Shown: positions 1 through 8,581 of the stretch, piece after piece
How positions within the stretch are numbered: the stretch's first letter is position 1
How the letters are laid out: each line of letters begins with the position of its first letter
Assembly (NCBI RefSeq): GCF_007992495.1
Contig: NZ_BKAJ01000088.1
Location: 1 to 64,000, forward strand
DNA: 64,000 nt
Source of the DNA: Reyranella soli
GTDB lineage: Bacteria > Pseudomonadota > Alphaproteobacteria > Reyranellales > Reyranellaceae
Reading direction: 5' to 3'
Position numbers and translations under genes: made by a program
The notes under the pieces: generated by a model
Seen by the model: only the letters and a program-made list of their open reading frames with translations
Told to the model about the DNA's origin: nothing
Databases searched by the model: none

Positions 1-47
1 AGAGGAGCATGACCATACAATGCCCCCAAATAGGGGGAGATCGTCGG

Positions 48-434
48 ATGCCCGTGTTTTACGTCTGTGCAGGGTTGCTCGGCCTGCTTGCCGTGTCCCT
101 GACAGTCAGCGTCGGCCGCATGCGCATGCAGAAGAAGATCTATCTCGGCGATGGCGGCGACAAGGAACTGCTGGCGGCGATCCGGGCGCACGGCAACTTC
201 ATGGAATACGTGCCGCTCTGCCTGGTGCTGATCTATTTCGTCAGCGACTTCTACGGCTACTGGTACACGGCGATCATGGCCGTCGTGCTGCTGCTGGCGC
301 GCGTGCTGCATGCCGGCGGCATCCTGGGCTTCATTCCGCTCGGCCGCACGATCGGCGCGGCCGGCACGACCATCCTTCTCGTGGTGGCCTCCGCCCTGAT
401 CATCTACTCCGGCTTCAACCTGAAACAGTACTAG
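48..434 (+). CDS. MAPEG family membrane protein
   Basis: Small integral membrane protein of 128 residues with about four hydrophobic helices. It resembles the MAPEG superfamily (membrane-associated eicosanoid/glutathione metabolism proteins): a conserved loop with RAHGNFMEYVP near residues 47-57 and a late RVLHAGG segment, both typical of bacterial MAPEG proteins. I chose the ATG at 48 because AGGGGGAG lies 8 bases upstream; an in-frame ATG at 9 has its purine tract almost touching the start codon. The bacterial substrate is unknown; a glutathione-linked membrane detoxification role is family inference only. It is followed 18 bases later by an acyltransferase gene on the same strand, so the two may be co-transcribed. 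Confidence 0.85.
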   Translation: MPVFYVCAGLLGLLAVSLTVSVGRMRMQKKIYLGDGGDKELLAAIRAHGNFMEYVPLCLVLIYFVSDFYGYWYTAIMAVVLLLARVLHAGGILGFIPLGRTIGAAGTTILLVVASALIIYSGFNLKQY

Positions 435-452
435 CGGGCAGCGGGCGGTACG

Positions 453-1871
453 ATGGGCGAGCCAGTCACCGTTCCGCTCTGGCTGTTCGCCGCGATCGCC
501 CTGTTCGCGGCCTGGTCGCTGCTCGACCGGCTGCTGATCCCGAGCGGCCGCTGGTTCCTGCGCCGCCGCCTCAACCGCCTGATCGACCGCGTCAACCAGC
601 GGCTGGCCGTCGAGATAAAGCCGTTCCAGCTCACCAAGCGCCAGGTGCTGATCGACCGCCTGGTCTACGACCCCCAGGTGGTCGCCGCCGCCAACGACTA
701 TGCCCGCGCCAACAACCTGCCGCGCGAGGTGGCGATGACCGAGGTCCATCGCTATGCGCGCGAGATCGTGCCGACCTTCAACGCCTACATCTATTTCAGG
801 CTGGGCTACTCGATCGCCCGCGCCGTCGCCCGTTTCCTCTATCGCGTGCGCCTGGGCTTCGCCGACGAGCGCACCATGGCGGGCGTTTCGCCCGGGACCA
901 CGGTGGTGTTCGTCATGAACCACCGCAGCAACATGGATTATGTGCTGGTGGCCTTCCTGGCAGCCGAGCGCACGGCGCTGTCCTACGCCGTCGGCGAATG
1001 GGCGCGCATCTGGCCGCTGCAGCAGCTCATCCGCTCGATGGGCGCCTACTTCGTGCGCCGCAACTCCAACAACCCGATCTATCGCCGCGTGCTCGAGCGC
1101 TACGTACACATGGCGACCGAGGCCGGCGTCGCCCAGGCGATGTATCCCGAGGGCGGCCTGTCGCGCGACGGCAAGCTGCGCGAGCCCAAGCTCGGCCTGT
1201 TCGACTACATGCTGAAATCGTTCGATCCCAAGGGCAGCCATGATATCGTCTTCGTGCCGGTGGCGCTGAACTACGACCGCGTGCTCGAGGACCGCACCCT
1301 GCTGCGCTCGCTCGACAAGGAGCTGCCGCGGCGCGGCGCGCTCTTCGCCGCGCGTACCGCCCTTGGCTTCTGGTTCAGCCAGCTCGGCCTGATGTTGCGC
1401 GGCCGCTGGTACCGCTTCGGCTATGCCTGCGTGAATTTCGGCGGGCTCATCTCCGCCCGCGGCTGGCTGGCCACCCATGCCGCGGCCTCGGATGGCGACC
1501 TGCGCAGCCTCGACAAGGACCAGCGCTTCGAGGTCATCGGCCGGCTGGCCAAGGACGTCATGGCCGAGATCGCCAGCCTGGTGCCGGTGCTGCCGGTATC
1601 GCTGATCGCCACCGTGCTGCTCGAGGCCGGCGAGCCGCTCGACGAGCTGGAGCTCAAGGTGCGGGCCCACGACCTGATGGCGCATTTCGAGGGCCGCGGC
1701 GCCAAGCTCTACCTGCCGCGCGGCGACCGGGACTATGCCTTCGATGTCGGGCTGCGCATGCTGGAGCTGCGCCATATGGTCGAAGAGCCGGAAGCAGGCC
1801 TGTTCGCGGCGGTGGCCGCCGAACGGCCGGTGCTCGCCTACTACGCCAACGCCATCGCCCATCTGCGCTGA
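453..1871 (+). CDS. PlsB-like glycerol-3-phosphate/lysophosphatidate acyltransferase
   Basis: 472-residue acyltransferase of the PlsB/PlsC superfamily, probably acylating glycerol-3-phosphate or a lysophospholipid at the inner membrane. The N-terminus has one hydrophobic segment (about residues 7-24). The catalytic HX4D box is NHRSNMD, with His157 and Asp162, and the phosphate-binding block is YPEGG at 231-235 followed by SRDGKLREPK. The protein is longer than PlsC (about 250) and shorter than E. coli PlsB (about 800), matching the class of mid-length PlsB-like proteins seen in Proteobacteria. It is followed after only 2 bases by a YihY-type gene, suggesting one envelope operon. The exact acyl donor and acceptor cannot be read from sequence. 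Confidence 0.8.
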   Translation: MGEPVTVPLWLFAAIALFAAWSLLDRLLIPSGRWFLRRRLNRLIDRVNQRLAVEIKPFQLTKRQVLIDRLVYDPQVVAAANDYARANNLPREVAMTEVHRYAREIVPTFNAYIYFRLGYSIARAVARFLYRVRLGFADERTMAGVSPGTTVVFVMNHRSNMDYVLVAFLAAERTALSYAVGEWARIWPLQQLIRSMGAYFVRRNSNNPIYRRVLERYVHMATEAGVAQAMYPEGGLSRDGKLREPKLGLFDYMLKSFDPKGSHDIVFVPVALNYDRVLEDRTLLRSLDKELPRRGALFAARTALGFWFSQLGLMLRGRWYRFGYACVNFGGLISARGWLATHAAASDGDLRSLDKDQRFEVIGRLAKDVMAEIASLVPVLPVSLIATVLLEAGEPLDELELKVRAHDLMAHFEGRGAKLYLPRGDRDYAFDVGLRMLELRHMVEEPEAGLFAAVAAERPVLAYYANAIAHLR

Positions 1872-1873
1872 CG

Positions 1874-2776
1874 ATGACCCCATTCTCGCTGCCGCGCACG
1901 CTCTGGAACATCGCCTACTCGGTGGGCCTCGGCTTCTTCACCAACCGGCTGTCGACCTCGGCCGCCGCGATGGCGTTCTACACCATGTTCGCCATCGGCC
2001 CGATCATGATCTTCAGCATCACCGTGGCCGAACCGATCGTCGGCCGATTGATGGCGCAGGAGGCGGTGTTCGAGGTGCTGGGCACGGTGCTGCAGCCGGA
2101 CCAGCTGCAGGGCATCAAGCGCTTCGCCTCGCAGGAACTGTTCCGCGGCGGCGGTGTGGCGGCCATCATCGGCGCGGTCGTGCTGGTTTATACGGGCAGC
2201 CGCGTCTTCGTCGAGCTCGACGACGGCATCAACGCCATCTGGAGCACGACCGCCGTTCATGTGCTGCATCCGGTGAGCCCGCTCCAGCCGGTGCTGGCGA
2301 CCCTGCAGTCGCGCCTGCTGGCCCTGGCGATGATGATCGTGCTCGGCGTGCTGCTGATCGCGGTCATCCTGGCGAGCGTGCTGCTCTCAGCCTACGCCGG
2401 CGTGCTGGAGAAGTTCCCGGTACTGGGCGTCTGGATCGGACCGGCGATATCGGTGTTCGTCCACTACGGGCTGCTGTCGGGCTTTTTCACCCTGATCTAC
2501 AAGTGGCTGCCGAGCGGCGGCGTGCGCTGGCGCTACGCCCTGATCGGCGGTGCGGTGAATGCGCTCTTGTTCGCCGCCGGCAACCGCGCGCTGGTGTACT
2601 ATTTCGAGGTGACGCAGCTCACCTCGGCCTTCGGCGCCACCGCGGGCTTCGCCGCCATCATGGTGTGGATGTACTGGACCTCGCTCACCATCCTGCTCGG
2701 CGCCCAGATCGGCCGCTCGACGCGCGACGTGCTGATCCATGAACGCCGAAGGGAGATGGTGGAGGGGGATCTTTAG
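1874..2776 (+). CDS. YihY/BrkB family inner-membrane protein
   Basis: 300-residue polytopic membrane protein of the YihY/virulence factor BrkB family (UPF0761). Six hydrophobic segments are visible, starting with the family-typical N-terminal FFTNRLSTSAAAMAFYTMFA and ending with a helix containing WMYWTSLTILLGAQ. The name BrkB is historical; the molecular function is not established and it is not an RNase BN. The start ATG overlaps no neighbour but lies 2 bases after the acyltransferase stop, so expression is probably coupled. The gene ends 3 bases before a long palindromic repeat that separates it from a convergent gene. Confidence 0.85.
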   Translation: MTPFSLPRTLWNIAYSVGLGFFTNRLSTSAAAMAFYTMFAIGPIMIFSITVAEPIVGRLMAQEAVFEVLGTVLQPDQLQGIKRFASQELFRGGGVAAIIGAVVLVYTGSRVFVELDDGINAIWSTTAVHVLHPVSPLQPVLATLQSRLLALAMMIVLGVLLIAVILASVLLSAYAGVLEKFPVLGVWIGPAISVFVHYGLLSGFFTLIYKWLPSGGVRWRYALIGGAVNALLFAAGNRALVYYFEVTQLTSAFGATAGFAAIMVWMYWTSLTILLGAQIGRSTRDVLIHERRREMVEGDL

Positions 2777-2779
2777 GAT

Positions 2780-2838
2780 GGGAGCGCGGGCCTCCGGCCC
2801 GCTCATGATCAAGAGGCGGGCCAGAGGCCCGCGCTCCC
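2780..2838. repeat. Family A palindromic repeat, copy 1
   Basis: Inverted repeat with 23-base arms (2780-2802 and 2816-2838) differing at one position. Each arm contains its own smaller palindrome, GCGGGCC..GGCCCGC. It fills the gap between two convergent genes, so it probably folds in both transcripts and may act as a bidirectional terminator or RNA stabiliser. The same arms recur at 18540-18598 with a different loop, showing a dispersed REP/BIME-like element rather than a local terminator. Confidence 0.85.
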
Positions 2839-3834
2839 TTAAAACATTGTGGCTAAGACCCGATCCGGCGGCTTGTGGCCGTCGGCGAAGGTCTTGATGT
2901 TGATCAGCACCTTCTCGCCCATGTCGATGCGGCCTTCCAGCGTCGCCGAGCCCATGTGCGGCAGCAGCACGACGCGGTCGAGCTCGAGCAGCTTGGGATT
3001 GACCTGCGGCTCGTGCTCGTAGACGTCGAGGCCGGCGCCGGCGAGCTCGTCCGCCTTCAGCATGCGCACCAGGGCGTTCTCGTCGATCACCTCGCCGCGC
3101 GCGGTGTTGACGATGATGGCCGTGGCCTTCATCAGCTTGAGCCGCCGCGCCGAAAGCAGGTGGAACGTCGCCGGCGTGTGCGGGCAGTTCACCGACACGA
3201 TGTCCATGCGCGCCAGCATCTGGTCGAGACTCTCCCAATAGGTCGCCTCGAGCTCGCGCTCGATGTCGCCGTGAACGCGCTTGCGGTTGTGATAGTGGAT
3301 GGCAAGCCCGAAGCCGCGCGCGCGGCGCGCCAGCGCCTGGCCGATGCGGCCCATGCCGACGATGCCCATGCGCTTGCCGAGCAGCCTGGCGCCCAGCATC
3401 GCGGTCGGGCTCCAGCCGGTCCATTGGTTGGCGCGCACCATGCGCTCGCCCTCGCCCATGCGCCGCGCCGTCGCCAGCACCAGCGCCATGGTCATGTCGG
3501 CCGTGTCCTCGGTCAGCACGCCTGGCGTATTGGTGACGGTGATGCCGCGCTGACGGGCGGTGTCGAGGTCGATGTGATCGACGCCGGTGCCGAACGAGGC
3601 GATCAGCTTCAGCCGCGGCCCGGCCTGCGACAGCACGCGGCTGTCGATGCGGTCGGTCACGGTCGGCACCAGCACGTCGGCCGCCTTCACGGCCTCGACC
3701 AGCTGGGCCGAGGTCAGCGGCTTGTCGTCGGCATTGAGCCGAGTGTCGAACAGCTCCATCAGCCGGGTCTCGATCGCATCCGGCAGTTTCCGGGTGACGA
3801 TTACCAGCGGCTTTTTCTTGGAACTTGTCGGCAT
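2839..3834 (-). CDS. D-glycerate dehydrogenase / 2-hydroxyacid dehydrogenase
   Basis: 331-residue NAD(P)-dependent D-isomer-specific 2-hydroxyacid dehydrogenase, closest in feel to glyoxylate/hydroxypyruvate reductases (D-glycerate dehydrogenase). Visible features are the Rossmann nucleotide motif GIVGMGRIGQAL (about residues 158-169), the catalytic Arg in NTARGEVIDE, the Glu in LDVYEHEP and the catalytic His in LLPHMGSAT. The ATG at 3834 is preferred to an upstream GTG at 3855 because the resulting length matches the family. No strong ribosome site is seen. The gene is divergent from the SH3 protein gene, sharing a 156-base promoter region. The physiological substrate (hydroxypyruvate versus glyoxylate) is inference. 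Confidence 0.85.
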   Translation of the reverse strand: MPTSSKKKPLVIVTRKLPDAIETRLMELFDTRLNADDKPLTSAQLVEAVKAADVLVPTVTDRIDSRVLSQAGPRLKLIASFGTGVDHIDLDTARQRGITVTNTPGVLTEDTADMTMALVLATARRMGEGERMVRANQWTGWSPTAMLGARLLGKRMGIVGMGRIGQALARRARGFGLAIHYHNRKRVHGDIERELEATYWESLDQMLARMDIVSVNCPHTPATFHLLSARRLKLMKATAIIVNTARGEVIDENALVRMLKADELAGAGLDVYEHEPQVNPKLLELDRVVLLPHMGSATLEGRIDMGEKVLINIKTFADGHKPPDRVLATMF

Positions 3835-3990
3835 GTAATCGGGACCGGCTCGCACGTCAGGGGATCAGCCCGATTAGCAACACAAAGCGCGCCTTGTCCA
3901 GCCGGGGAACATATCGCGCCCTGGGACGAAAAAGCCCATTCTTTCAAGTGGTTGTCGCCCGACACGAAGATTTGGGGTATATAGGCGTCG

Positions 3991-4527
3991 ATGGGAATCC
4001 GATCGTCGGTCCGGCTTTGGGCAAGCTTCGTCGCGTTGGCGGCCATCGGGCTGCCCGGCACGGCGGCCCCGCAGGCTGCCGACAAGTCGGCCAGCGCCCA
4101 GCAAAGGAAGGGCTCGGGCCTGCCGATTCCCCGCTTTGCCTCGCTGCGATCCGACGAGGTCAACGTCCGCACCGGCCCCGGTTCGCGCTATCCCGTGGAC
4201 TGGGTCTTCAAGCGCAAGAGCATGCCGGTCGAGATCGTCGCCGAGTTCGATAATTGGCGGAAAATCCGCGATTGGCAGGGGGCGAGTGGCTGGGTCCACC
4301 AGAGTTTGCTGAGCGGCAAGCGCAGCTTCATCATCGCCGCCAAGCCGGCCGCCCTGCACAAGACACCAGCGCCCTCGGCCGAGGTCGTGGCCAAGCTGGA
4401 GCCCGAGGTAGTGGGCGAAATCCGCTCCTGCACGGGCGACTGGTGCCGGGTCAAGGCGGCCGGGGTCAGCGGCTGGATCGAGCGGACTGGCATGTGGGGC
4501 GTCTATAAGTCCGAGCCAATCAACTAG
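3991..4527 (+). CDS. Exported bacterial SH3-domain protein
   Basis: 178-residue secreted or periplasmic protein. Residues 1-30 form a signal peptide ending in an Ala-rich cleavage region. The mature part holds two SH3b-like repeats: the first carries VNVRTGPGSRYPV (about residues 52-64), the usual hallmark, and the second covers roughly residues 105-175 with WCRVKAAGVSGWIER. Bacterial SH3 proteins of this type commonly bind peptidoglycan or other envelope partners, but no enzymatic domain is present here. Two TonB genes follow on the same strand after 36 bases, so it may belong to the same envelope transcription unit. Confidence 0.8.
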   Translation: MGIRSSVRLWASFVALAAIGLPGTAAPQAADKSASAQQRKGSGLPIPRFASLRSDEVNVRTGPGSRYPVDWVFKRKSMPVEIVAEFDNWRKIRDWQGASGWVHQSLLSGKRSFIIAAKPAALHKTPAPSAEVVAKLEPEVVGEIRSCTGDWCRVKAAGVSGWIERTGMWGVYKSEPIN

Positions 4528-4563
4528 CCGCCCCGGCGGGCGGGTCGTAAAAATGGGGTCACC

Positions 4564-5604
4564 GTGGCCCACGCAGTAAGCCTTTCCTACGCGCGCTCCG
4601 ACCATATGTCGCCCGTCGCCGTGGCGATGACGACGACGCTGCATCTTGCCGTCGCGGCAGCGCTCTTCTGGATCTCGCCGCTGCGCTACATCGACACCAC
4701 GCCCGAGCCCATCGCGATCACCGTGGAGAGCGAGCTTCCGAAGCCGGTCGAGCCGCCGAAGCCGCCACCAACGCCTGAGCCGCCAGCCCCGGTGGCAGCT
4801 GCCCCGCCGCCTGCGGCAGCGCCACCGCCGCCGGCGCCTGCGCCCGCAGCGCCGATGCGGCTCGGCATAACGCCGTTCGCCCAAAACCCCGATCCCAAGG
4901 CCGCACCCGGCGTCGAGAACCCTGCGCCGCCCAAGCCCGAGACGCCGGCCCAGGAGGCGGCCCAGCCCGACCCACCCAAGGTCGAACAGCAGCAGGCGCT
5001 CGCCACGCCGCCTCCCCCGCCACCGCCGCCACCGCCATCGCGCACGCTCGAAAGCGAACTGCCGCCGCTCGATGCGCCACCGCCACCGGTCACCTCGCAG
5101 GAAGTCCCAAGGCCGCCGGCGCCGCCGCCGCCTGCTCCCAAGGCGCAGCCGCCGACCCAGCAGCGCGTGCAGCCGGCTCCACCGCCGCCGCCTCGGCCAC
5201 AGCAGCAGCCGGCGCTCCAATCCTCGCCGCTCGCCAATCTGCCACCGCCGCCACGCGACCAGCAGGCCTCGCGCCAGGCGCCGAACCTGGTCAATCCGGC
5301 CAATGCCTATGGCCAAAAGCGCCTGGAAGACCAGTACCTCTGGTACATTGCCCAGAAGCTCTCGCAGCAGCAGCAGTTCATCCGCAACGCCACGGCCGAA
5401 GCCGGCGCCGTTGTGCTGCGAATCACGATCGCCCGCGACGGTCGCCTCGTCGATGTCGGCGTCAGCCGCTCCAGCGGATCGCCGTCGCTGGACAATTTCA
5501 CCCTCAACATGGTCCGTCAGGCCGCTCCCTACAGTCCGTTGCCCGACGACATCACGGGGCCGCAACACACCTTCGTCCTGCCGCTCAACTTCCGACGAAA
5601 CTGA
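4564..5604 (+). CDS. TonB family energy transducer (first of two)
   Basis: 346-residue TonB-like protein that would transmit proton-motive force from the inner membrane to outer-membrane receptors. One N-terminal membrane helix (about residues 18-40) is followed by a very long Pro/Ala-rich periplasmic spacer (about 55-240) with runs of up to eight prolines. The C-terminal TonB domain spans about 255-346 with ITIARDGRLVDVGVSRSSGS and a final LPLNFRRN strand. The start is a GTG with GGGG upstream. No exbB or exbD lies nearby, so it must use partners encoded elsewhere. A second, related TonB gene follows 55 bases later. Confidence 0.85.
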   Translation: MAHAVSLSYARSDHMSPVAVAMTTTLHLAVAAALFWISPLRYIDTTPEPIAITVESELPKPVEPPKPPPTPEPPAPVAAAPPPAAAPPPPAPAPAAPMRLGITPFAQNPDPKAAPGVENPAPPKPETPAQEAAQPDPPKVEQQQALATPPPPPPPPPPSRTLESELPPLDAPPPPVTSQEVPRPPAPPPPAPKAQPPTQQRVQPAPPPPPRPQQQPALQSSPLANLPPPPRDQQASRQAPNLVNPANAYGQKRLEDQYLWYIAQKLSQQQQFIRNATAEAGAVVLRITIARDGRLVDVGVSRSSGSPSLDNFTLNMVRQAAPYSPLPDDITGPQHTFVLPLNFRRN

Positions 5605-5659
5605 CGGGCCTGGCGCCAGCCTAGCCGCCACCCGCCTGCGGACGTAGAACGAGACCACC

Positions 5660-6562
5660 GTGACCGACGCCAGCATCGTCCCTTCACGCGTGGAGCAGCG
5701 CATGCCGCCGGCCGCCGTGGCCTTGGCGGTGGTGCTGCATGTCTTGATCGGCGCCGGCATCTGGTTGTTTTCGCCGCTGCAGCCGACCGAATCCCAGGAA
5801 GAGCCGATCATGGTGATGTTCGACAGCTCGCCGTCGAATGTCGGCCTGCAGGATCCGGCAAGGACCGGCCCGCCGGCCGAATCGCAGGCCGCCAGCCCGG
5901 CACCGTCGACCGAGCCCAACCGCGAGCCCGAGCAGCAACAGGCGCTGGCGCCTGCGCAGCCTTCAAGCGAGCCCGCACAACCCTCGCAGTCCTCGCAGGC
6001 CGTGCCCCAGCCTGAGCCGGTGCCGACCTTGCCGATCTACGAATTCTCCGTGCCGCCGGTGCCCGAGCCGCCGCCGGCGCCAACCTCGCGCGACTTTCCC
6101 AAGCCACCAGCCGCCGCACCGCCCAGGCCTGCGCAACGCACCCAGCCGATGCCGCCGCGGCCTGCCCCGCCGGCACAGCAGAGACCGGCGACCGAGGCGC
6201 CGGCGTCGATACCCGCGCCCTTGACCGGCCCCAACCCGCCAGATCAGTTCGCGGGACAAGGCCGTCAGCGCAACGACTACCTGTCGCGCGTCTTTCGCCA
6301 GCTCGAGCGCTATCGTGTCTATCCGGCGTCGGCGCGCGACAACCACCTCGGAGGACGCGTGGTGACGCGGGTCACCATCAATCGCGACGGCGGCCTCATA
6401 GACGCCCGCATCGATACGTCGAGCGGCGTTCCCGTCATCGACCAGGCCGAGCTCGAGGCCATCCGCAAGGCGGCACCCTTCCCGCCGGTGCCGAGCAACA
6501 TGCCGGGTGATCCAGTGATCCTGGTTCTGCGGATGAACTACGGCCCGCCGGCACGTCGTTAA
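5660..6562 (+). CDS. TonB family energy transducer (second of two)
   Basis: 300-residue TonB-like protein built like its upstream neighbour: a single membrane helix (about residues 16-37), a Pro/Gln/Glu-rich periplasmic stretch (about 50-200) and a C-terminal TonB fold (about 205-300) with VTINRDGGLIDARIDTSSG and a terminal LVLRMNYGPPARR. GTG start. The two proteins share architecture and C-terminal signature but differ strongly in the spacer, consistent with an old tandem duplication serving different receptors. The gene ends two bases before a perfect 35-base palindrome, which probably terminates it. Confidence 0.85.
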   Translation: MTDASIVPSRVEQRMPPAAVALAVVLHVLIGAGIWLFSPLQPTESQEEPIMVMFDSSPSNVGLQDPARTGPPAESQAASPAPSTEPNREPEQQQALAPAQPSSEPAQPSQSSQAVPQPEPVPTLPIYEFSVPPVPEPPPAPTSRDFPKPPAAAPPRPAQRTQPMPPRPAPPAQQRPATEAPASIPAPLTGPNPPDQFAGQGRQRNDYLSRVFRQLERYRVYPASARDNHLGGRVVTRVTINRDGGLIDARIDTSSGVPVIDQAELEAIRKAAPFPPVPSNMPGDPVILVLRMNYGPPARR

Positions 6563-6563
6563 T

Positions 6564-6598
6564 CTTCCGGACCGCGCGCGTCGCGCGCGGTCCGGAAG
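6564..6598. repeat. Family B palindrome, perfect 17-bp arms
   Basis: Perfect palindrome with 17-base arms (6564-6580 and 6582-6598) around a single central T, beginning CTTCCGGACCGCGCGCG. It lies exactly between two convergent genes (stops at 6562 and 6602) and is suited to act as a bidirectional terminator. The same CTTCCGGACCGCG...CGCGGTCCGGAAG arms recur at 14217, 46307 and 62812. Confidence 0.9.
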
Positions 6599-6601
6599 AA
6601 T

Positions 6602-7189
6602 TCAAGAGAAGTCGGCAGACAGCGCGTGGCGCACGGCCTGCGGCATCACCGCCATGTGGCCGTAGTTGGGATGGTCGAAGCCCACCACGACATCGCCGGC
6701 ACCGCTGCGGAAGGCCGCGACCTGAGCCGCAGTGAAAGCAAAGCGGATGAACTGCACCGACGAGGCCTTGCCGTCCTCGCGCGAGCGTTCCTGGTCGTCT
6801 TCGGGGACGCCGCGGATCACCTCGCCGTCGACACGAATGAAGGCCTGTTGTTCGACACCACCCAGGGTCGCCAGCACGCGGGCGCGGCGCACCGGATCGT
6901 CGATCTCGAACATCACCGTGGCGACCAACTCGCTGCCCTGCGGGATCAGCGGATTGTAGGCCGCGAGCTCGTCGGGGATCTGCGCCGGCCCGCCCTTCTC
7001 GATGAAGAGCATCTCATGCACTTGGTGCAGCATGGTCTCGTAGGATTCGAAATAGAACGTCGCGAACGGCCCGACTTCCAGCCGGCGGTTCTTCTTGATC
7101 TCGGAAATCTGCCGCCGGCGCTCGGCCCGCACCTTCACGTATTCGGTGAGCGGCAGGATGGCGGAGACTTCGATTGCGCGCGGCGTCAT
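6602..7189 (-). CDS. DUF3501 family protein
   Basis: 195-residue cytosolic protein matching the DUF3501 family, with the characteristic opening in which a conserved YVKVRAERRRQI is followed by FYFESYETMLHQVHEMLFIEKGG, and later VVVGFDHPNYGHMAVM near the C-terminus. Biochemical function is unknown. Its start overlaps the stop of the upstream Fe-S gene by four bases, so the two are translationally coupled. Genes of this family commonly travel with a rubrerythrin and this kind of Fe-S protein, which is the arrangement here, so a role in peroxide or iron-sulfur stress is a reasonable inference from context. Confidence 0.8.
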   Translation of the reverse strand: MTPRAIEVSAILPLTEYVKVRAERRRQISEIKKNRRLEVGPFATFYFESYETMLHQVHEMLFIEKGGPAQIPDELAAYNPLIPQGSELVATVMFEIDDPVRRARVLATLGGVEQQAFIRVDGEVIRGVPEDDQERSREDGKASSVQFIRFAFTAAQVAAFRSGAGDVVVGFDHPNYGHMAVMPQAVRHALSADFS

Positions 7190-8541
7190 GGCTTCACCGT
7201 CAGTCCATAGGCCTGTGCCATCAGCTCGATGGGATGATTGGCCCGCGAAGGTTTCAACGTCTGGTCACCTGCCGTCAGTTCCATCACCTGCATGAGATGA
7301 TCGGCAGCCAACGGGCACTCCGAGGCAACGAAGCTGGTGTCGTTCTTGATCGCGGCCTGGGCGGCGGGCTTGCCGACCTTCACCGCGGTCTCAAAATTTT
7401 CGGTGCGCGCGCCCCAGATGCCGCCATGGCCGCTGCAACGCTCGATCACGGCGACGCGCGTCTTCGGCACCAGGCGCAGCATCTCGGCCGCCTTCGCGCC
7501 CATGTTCTGCGCCCGCGCATGGCAAGCCAGATGGACGCTGACGCCACCTTCGATGGTCTGCAGGCCGGGCGCGAGGCCTTCCTTCTTCGCGATGTCGACG
7601 ACGTATTCGGAGATGTCGAACGTCCCCTGCGACAATCGGTCGACCGCGGGATCCTTGGGCAGGATCAGCGGCCATTCGAACTTCAGCATCAGCGCGCAGG
7701 AGGGTGTCAGCGCAATCACGTCGTAGCCCTTGTCGACCCAGGGCAGCAGGGCGTCCGTCACCTGGCGCGCCGCGGCGGCGACGCCTTCGAGGTCGCCCAG
7801 TTCGAGCTTCGGCATGCCGCAGCAATGGGGATGGACGACCTCGGTGGCGACGCCGTTCCTGGCCAGCACCGCGCGGGCGGCGGCGCCGATGCCGGTGTTG
7901 TTGAAGTTCACGTAACAGGTGGCATAGAGCACGGCCTTGCGCTTGCCGAAGGCGGGCGCGGCCTCGTTCAGCGCCACGCCTTCGCGCGCGGCGCGGATCA
8001 CGAAGGTCTCGCCGGCATATTTCGGCAGGCGTGCGCCGTGATGGATATCGGCCCATTTCTCCAAGGCCGGACGCGTGATCTTGTTGTGCTCGTCGCTCAC
8101 GAAGTTGGCGATGCCGGCCGTGAAGGTGCCGAGCCGCCCCATGCGGTCGGTGTCGGCGAGCTGGGCCTCGACGAAGTCGATGCCCTCCTTGCGCGCCTTC
8201 ACGGCGCGATGGCGCAGCATGAGATGCGGGAAATCGAGCGCCCATTCGTGCGGCGGCACGTACGGGCACTTGGTCATGAAGCACATGTCGCAAAGCGTGC
8301 AGGCTTCTTCGACCGAGGCGTAGTCCTCCTTCTTCACACCGTCGAGCTCGCCGGTCGGGCCGTTGTCTATCAGGTCGAACAGGCGCGGGAAGGAATCGCA
8401 GAGATTGAAGCAGCGCCGGCAGCCGTGACAGATGTCGAAGACGCGCTCCATCTCCTTCTCGAGCGCTTTCTCATCCCAGAACCACGGGTTCTGCCAGTCC
8501 AGGGCATGGCGGACGGGGGCTTCAAGGCTGCCTTCGCGCAT
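7186..8541 (-). CDS. GlpC/HdrD-like iron-sulfur oxidoreductase subunit
   Basis: 451-residue soluble protein with two 4Fe-4S ferredoxin motifs near the N-terminus (CHGCRRCFNLCDSFP at about 39-53 and CTLCDMCFMTKCP at about 81-93). Two cysteine-rich heterodisulfide-reductase-type modules follow. The first has the classical C...HPHCCGMP; the second ends in ERCSGHGG, where the expected CCG has become CSG, as in the GlpC-like branch. It probably moves electrons, perhaps to the rubrerythrin encoded just upstream, whose own protein lacks a rubredoxin domain; this partnership is inference. Translation is coupled to the DUF3501 gene. A strong terminator (8582-8608) separates it from the rubrerythrin gene, so it needs read-through or its own promoter. 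Confidence 0.8.
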   Translation of the reverse strand: MREGSLEAPVRHALDWQNPWFWDEKALEKEMERVFDICHGCRRCFNLCDSFPRLFDLIDNGPTGELDGVKKEDYASVEEACTLCDMCFMTKCPYVPPHEWALDFPHLMLRHRAVKARKEGIDFVEAQLADTDRMGRLGTFTAGIANFVSDEHNKITRPALEKWADIHHGARLPKYAGETFVIRAAREGVALNEAAPAFGKRKAVLYATCYVNFNNTGIGAAARAVLARNGVATEVVHPHCCGMPKLELGDLEGVAAAARQVTDALLPWVDKGYDVIALTPSCALMLKFEWPLILPKDPAVDRLSQGTFDISEYVVDIAKKEGLAPGLQTIEGGVSVHLACHARAQNMGAKAAEMLRLVPKTRVAVIERCSGHGGIWGARTENFETAVKVGKPAAQAAIKNDTSFVASECPLAADHLMQVMELTAGDQTLKPSRANHPIELMAQAYGLTVKP

Positions 8542-8581
8542 GTCAGTGCCGTTCTCGATCGATCAATCGTGTAGCAGGACG

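Noticed and set aside
2387..3424. Second minus-strand frame overlapping the hydroxyacid dehydrogenase
   Set aside because: It is an out-of-frame reading crossing the repeat and the convergent YihY gene.
3952..3983. TTGTCG / TATATA promoter for the SH3 gene
   Set aside because: Spacing is 20 bases, outside the usual range; not convincing.
3874..5919. Minus-strand open frame of about 680 codons opposite the TonB genes
   Set aside because: Composition is dominated by Arg/Gly from the complementary proline codons; the sense strand has clear TonB domains.
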